From contig CAJTZM010000031.1 of NCBI GenBank assembly GCA_910583935.1, forward strand, positions 1-7,224: 7,224 nt of DNA, written 5' to 3'. The stretch is from an uncultured Oscillospiraceae bacterium. GTDB lineage: Bacteria > Bacillota > Clostridia > Oscillospirales > Ruminococcaceae. Numbering within the stretch: position 1 is the first letter of the stretch; each line of letters starts with the position of its first letter. The translations under genes were made by a program, and so were the position numbers. Positions 5,638 to 7,224 of the stretch are shown here, one piece after another. The notes below the pieces were generated by a model that saw only the letters and a program-made list of their open reading frames with translations, did no database searches and was not told the origin of the DNA.

Positions 5638-6858
5638 ATGAAACGAGTGATTTGTCTTGGGCTGGCGGTGCTGCTGGCCGTAACACTGCTGGCCGGCTGC
5701 GGTCAGCAGAGCGGGCCCCAGAGCCTGACCGACTACAAAAGCAAAAACGGAATCTATTCCATCGGCGCACCGGCGGGCTGGACCGCCGATACCAGCGGCA
5801 ACGACGATTTGATGACGGTGGACAACCCGGATAAGAGCCTTTCGCTGGTGGCGCAGCGGTTCCCTAAAGCCAATGTGGCGGCGATGATCCCCGACGGGGC
5901 AGCCTTTGTGGAATACTACCATCAGTCGGTAACAGCCACCCTGGGCCAGCGCACCGAGCTGGAGAAGCCCTCGCTGGAGGGGATGACGGTGCTGGCGGCG
6001 GAGGAGTATGCCCCCACCCAAAACGGCGTCACCGCCAAGGGCTACCTGGTCTATGCCGAGAGCGAAAGCGCCTATTATGTGGTCATGGCCACCGGGCTGG
6101 AAAAGCAGTACAACAAAAATCTGGATTTGGTCAAGCAGATGGCCGTTTCCCTCAAGGAGGACCCGGAGGCGGTGAAAAAGGCCGAGGAGATCACCCTTTC
6201 CGACACGCTGCGCTGGTTTAACGCCACCTACGCGGTGATCACCACCAAAAACAAGGCCAATGTGAACCTGGTCGGCGGCCTGGAGGAAGGGGACGCGGCC
6301 AAGCTACAGATGCAAAACGGCTTGGAGCAAAGCTGGGGCGTAACCGATCACGCCTCGGCCCAGGAGAATCTGCAGTGGCTGCTGACAGAGGGGCACAACG
6401 CCGAGCTGCTGCAGGATTACACCGAAATGGAGATGGGCGACCTGACCCGCGAGGAGCTGGAGGAAATCCTGGACTACGGGGAGTTTACCGCCGAGGACCG
6501 GGCTTACTATCAGGTGGTGTACGAGGCCTACAGCCAGTTTGGGGAAAACGCCATTGCCGGCTGGGATTTAAGCCGCGCCATGCAGATGTGTGCCTGGTAC
6601 TATCTGGCGGGCTACTACACCTACGAGGAGGCGATGGACGCCTCGCTGGAAATCGCGACCCGTCTGCAGTCCACCTTCGGATCCTGGGACGAGATGATGC
6701 AAAGCTATCTCTACGGCTTCCAGTATTGGGCGGAGGACGACATGGAAAATCCCGATTCCGACTCCTATGAGCGCCGGGAGATTTATAAAACGCTCAAGGA
6801 GCTGCCCAACGGCCCCTTCAGCGTGGATTGGAGCCTGACCTTCCAAAAGGATTGGTAA
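5638..6858 (+). CDS. Secreted lipoprotein, PsbP/DUF1795-like plus DUF1266-like domains
   Basis: This 406-residue protein begins with a lipoprotein signal peptide (MKR, then the hydrophobic stretch VICLGLAVLLAVTLLAGC) whose lipobox LAGC puts the lipidated Cys at residue 21. It should be anchored to the outer face of the membrane. Residues about 34-172 (NGIYSIGAPAGWTADTSG, a central EEYAP, YYVVMATGLEKQ) resemble the PsbP/DUF1795-like fold of small bacterial lipoproteins. Residues about 228-400 match the DUF1266 pattern: SWGVTDHASAQENLQWLLTE with GHN, AGWDLSRAMQMCAWYYLAGY, a helix of EEA type, and LQSTFGSWDEMMQSYLYG. DUF1266 has no established biochemical function. The gene lies 30 bases after fprA with its own strong ribosome binding site and is followed by a terminator. 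A role linked to the flavo-diiron protein is possible but unsupported beyond proximity. The lipoprotein call is firm, DUF1266 likely, the N-terminal family tentative. Confidence 0.82.
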   Translation: MKRVICLGLAVLLAVTLLAGCGQQSGPQSLTDYKSKNGIYSIGAPAGWTADTSGNDDLMTVDNPDKSLSLVAQRFPKANVAAMIPDGAAFVEYYHQSVTATLGQRTELEKPSLEGMTVLAAEEYAPTQNGVTAKGYLVYAESESAYYVVMATGLEKQYNKNLDLVKQMAVSLKEDPEAVKKAEEITLSDTLRWFNATYAVITTKNKANVNLVGGLEEGDAAKLQMQNGLEQSWGVTDHASAQENLQWLLTEGHNAELLQDYTEMEMGDLTREELEEILDYGEFTAEDRAYYQVVYEAYSQFGENAIAGWDLSRAMQMCAWYYLAGYYTYEEAMDASLEIATRLQSTFGSWDEMMQSYLYGFQYWAEDDMENPDSDSYERREIYKTLKELPNGPFSVDWSLTFQKDW

Positions 6859-6890
6859 AAGCGGGGCCCTGCTCTCGTTTAAAAAAACAG

Positions 6891-6931
6891 AAAAAATCCG
6901 GAGCCCGTTTTGGGGGACTCCGGATTTTTTT
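6891..6931. terminator. Bidirectional Rho-independent terminator
   Basis: ATCCGGAG (6896-6903) and CTCCGGAT (6918-6925) are perfect inverted copies, with a possible inner CCC/GGG pairing around GTTTT. An A-run (6891-6896) precedes the stem and a T-run (6925-6931) follows, so it can end transcription from both sides. It lies between the convergent lipoprotein and Rieske-protein genes. Confidence 0.88.
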
Positions 6932-6935
6932 GCGC

Positions 6936-7224
6936 TTATTGTACCGGCCCTGCCCTTCGCGTCCTCGCCGGCAGATCGGTCTGAGCGGGCCCGTTTAAAA
7001 GCTTGCCCTGCCGGTCGAACCGGGACCCGTGGCAGGGGCAGTCCCAGGTTTTTTCCTCCGGGTTCCATGCCAGCTGGCAGCCCAGATGCGGGCAGCGGGG
7101 GGAAACAACCGTCTCGGCCGCGGCACTTTCCTTATAAACGCCGGCCTTTTTCCCGTTCCAAAGGACCACGCCGCCGCGGCGGGCGGCCAGCTCCCCGGCC
7201 GAAGCCGGCGGAACCGCGAAAAAG
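6936..7224 (-). CDS. Rieske [2Fe-2S] C-terminal part of an oxidoreductase, probably YhfW-like (partial)
   Basis: The frame is open from the right edge (7224) down to TAA at 6938-6936, giving about 95 visible C-terminal residues. A GTG at 7169 is internal, because the upstream codons continue a sensible domain (ELAARRGGVVLWNGKKAGVY). The protein has a complete Rieske cluster motif: CPHLGC followed by CPCHGS, in which the first Cys-His pair and the second Cys-His pair bind the 2Fe-2S cluster and the two extra Cys can form the disulfide of high-potential Rieske proteins. The ending SRFDRQGKLLNGPAQTDLP is typical of the Rieske tail of FAD-dependent (DAO-type) oxidoreductases like Bacillus YhfW. 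The N-terminal FAD domain would lie to the right, outside this window, so the full architecture is inferred. It converges on the fprA unit and shares its terminator. Confidence 0.87.
   Translation of the reverse strand, partial: FFAVPPASAGELAARRGGVVLWNGKKAGVYKESAAAETVVSPRCPHLGCQLAWNPEEKTWDCPCHGSRFDRQGKLLNGPAQTDLPARTRRAGPVQ

Noticed and set aside
5047..6021. A 324-codon antisense frame across the end of fprA and the start of the lipoprotein gene
   Set aside because: It spans two well-supported sense genes and the ribosome binding site between them, and its sequence is low-complexity His/Gly/Arg-rich.
1..7224. CRISPR arrays, tRNA or rRNA genes, and insertion sequences
   Set aside because: No regularly spaced direct repeats, cloverleaf-like segments, rRNA signatures or transposase-like frames were seen on either strand.

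Overview
The window looks like chromosomal DNA of a GC-rich, strictly anaerobic Firmicute, probably a clostridium of the Oscillospiraceae/Ruminococcaceae kind. This is inferred from the strong AGGAGG-type ribosome binding sites, the phage tail protein families, an FprA-type flavo-diiron protein and a GC-rich coding style. No rRNA or other taxonomic marker is present, so the assignment is soft.

Region 1 (1-4182, + strand) is the distal end of a siphovirus-like tail operon with four tightly packed genes. They are a 5'-truncated tail protein with fibronectin-III-like domains, a baseplate-hub-like tail protein started at TTG, a small fibre protein with alanine at every third residue, and a large BppU-like baseplate/fibre protein. 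The first three overlap by 8 and 4 bases and the last follows after 16 bases, so they are probably translated from one message. Together they would form the tail-tip hub and the receptor-binding fibres. No holin, endolysin, integrase or recognisable attachment site follows. A good Shine-Dalgarno sequence right after the last stop codon has no convincing gene behind it, and a strong terminator closes the module.

Region 2 (4183-4446) is a non-coding junction. It holds the terminator with a competing second 3' arm, a near-perfect 24-base AT-rich palindrome, and a good sigma-A promoter (TTGCGC, 17 bases, TATAAT).

Region 3 (4447-6858, + strand) is a two-gene unit. It encodes an FprA-family A-type flavoprotein (diiron metallo-beta-lactamase domain plus flavodoxin, reducing O2 or NO) and, 30 bases downstream, a secreted lipoprotein that joins an N-terminal PsbP/DUF1795-like region to a C-terminal DUF1266-like domain.

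Region 4 (6859-7224) has a bidirectional terminator between convergent genes. After it comes the C-terminal end, on the - strand, of a protein with a Rieske [2Fe-2S] domain, probably a YhfW-like FAD-dependent oxidoreductase.

The tail genes and the redox genes have no evident functional link. The boundary near 4183-4376 is best read as the edge of a prophage, prophage remnant or domesticated tail module next to host genes.
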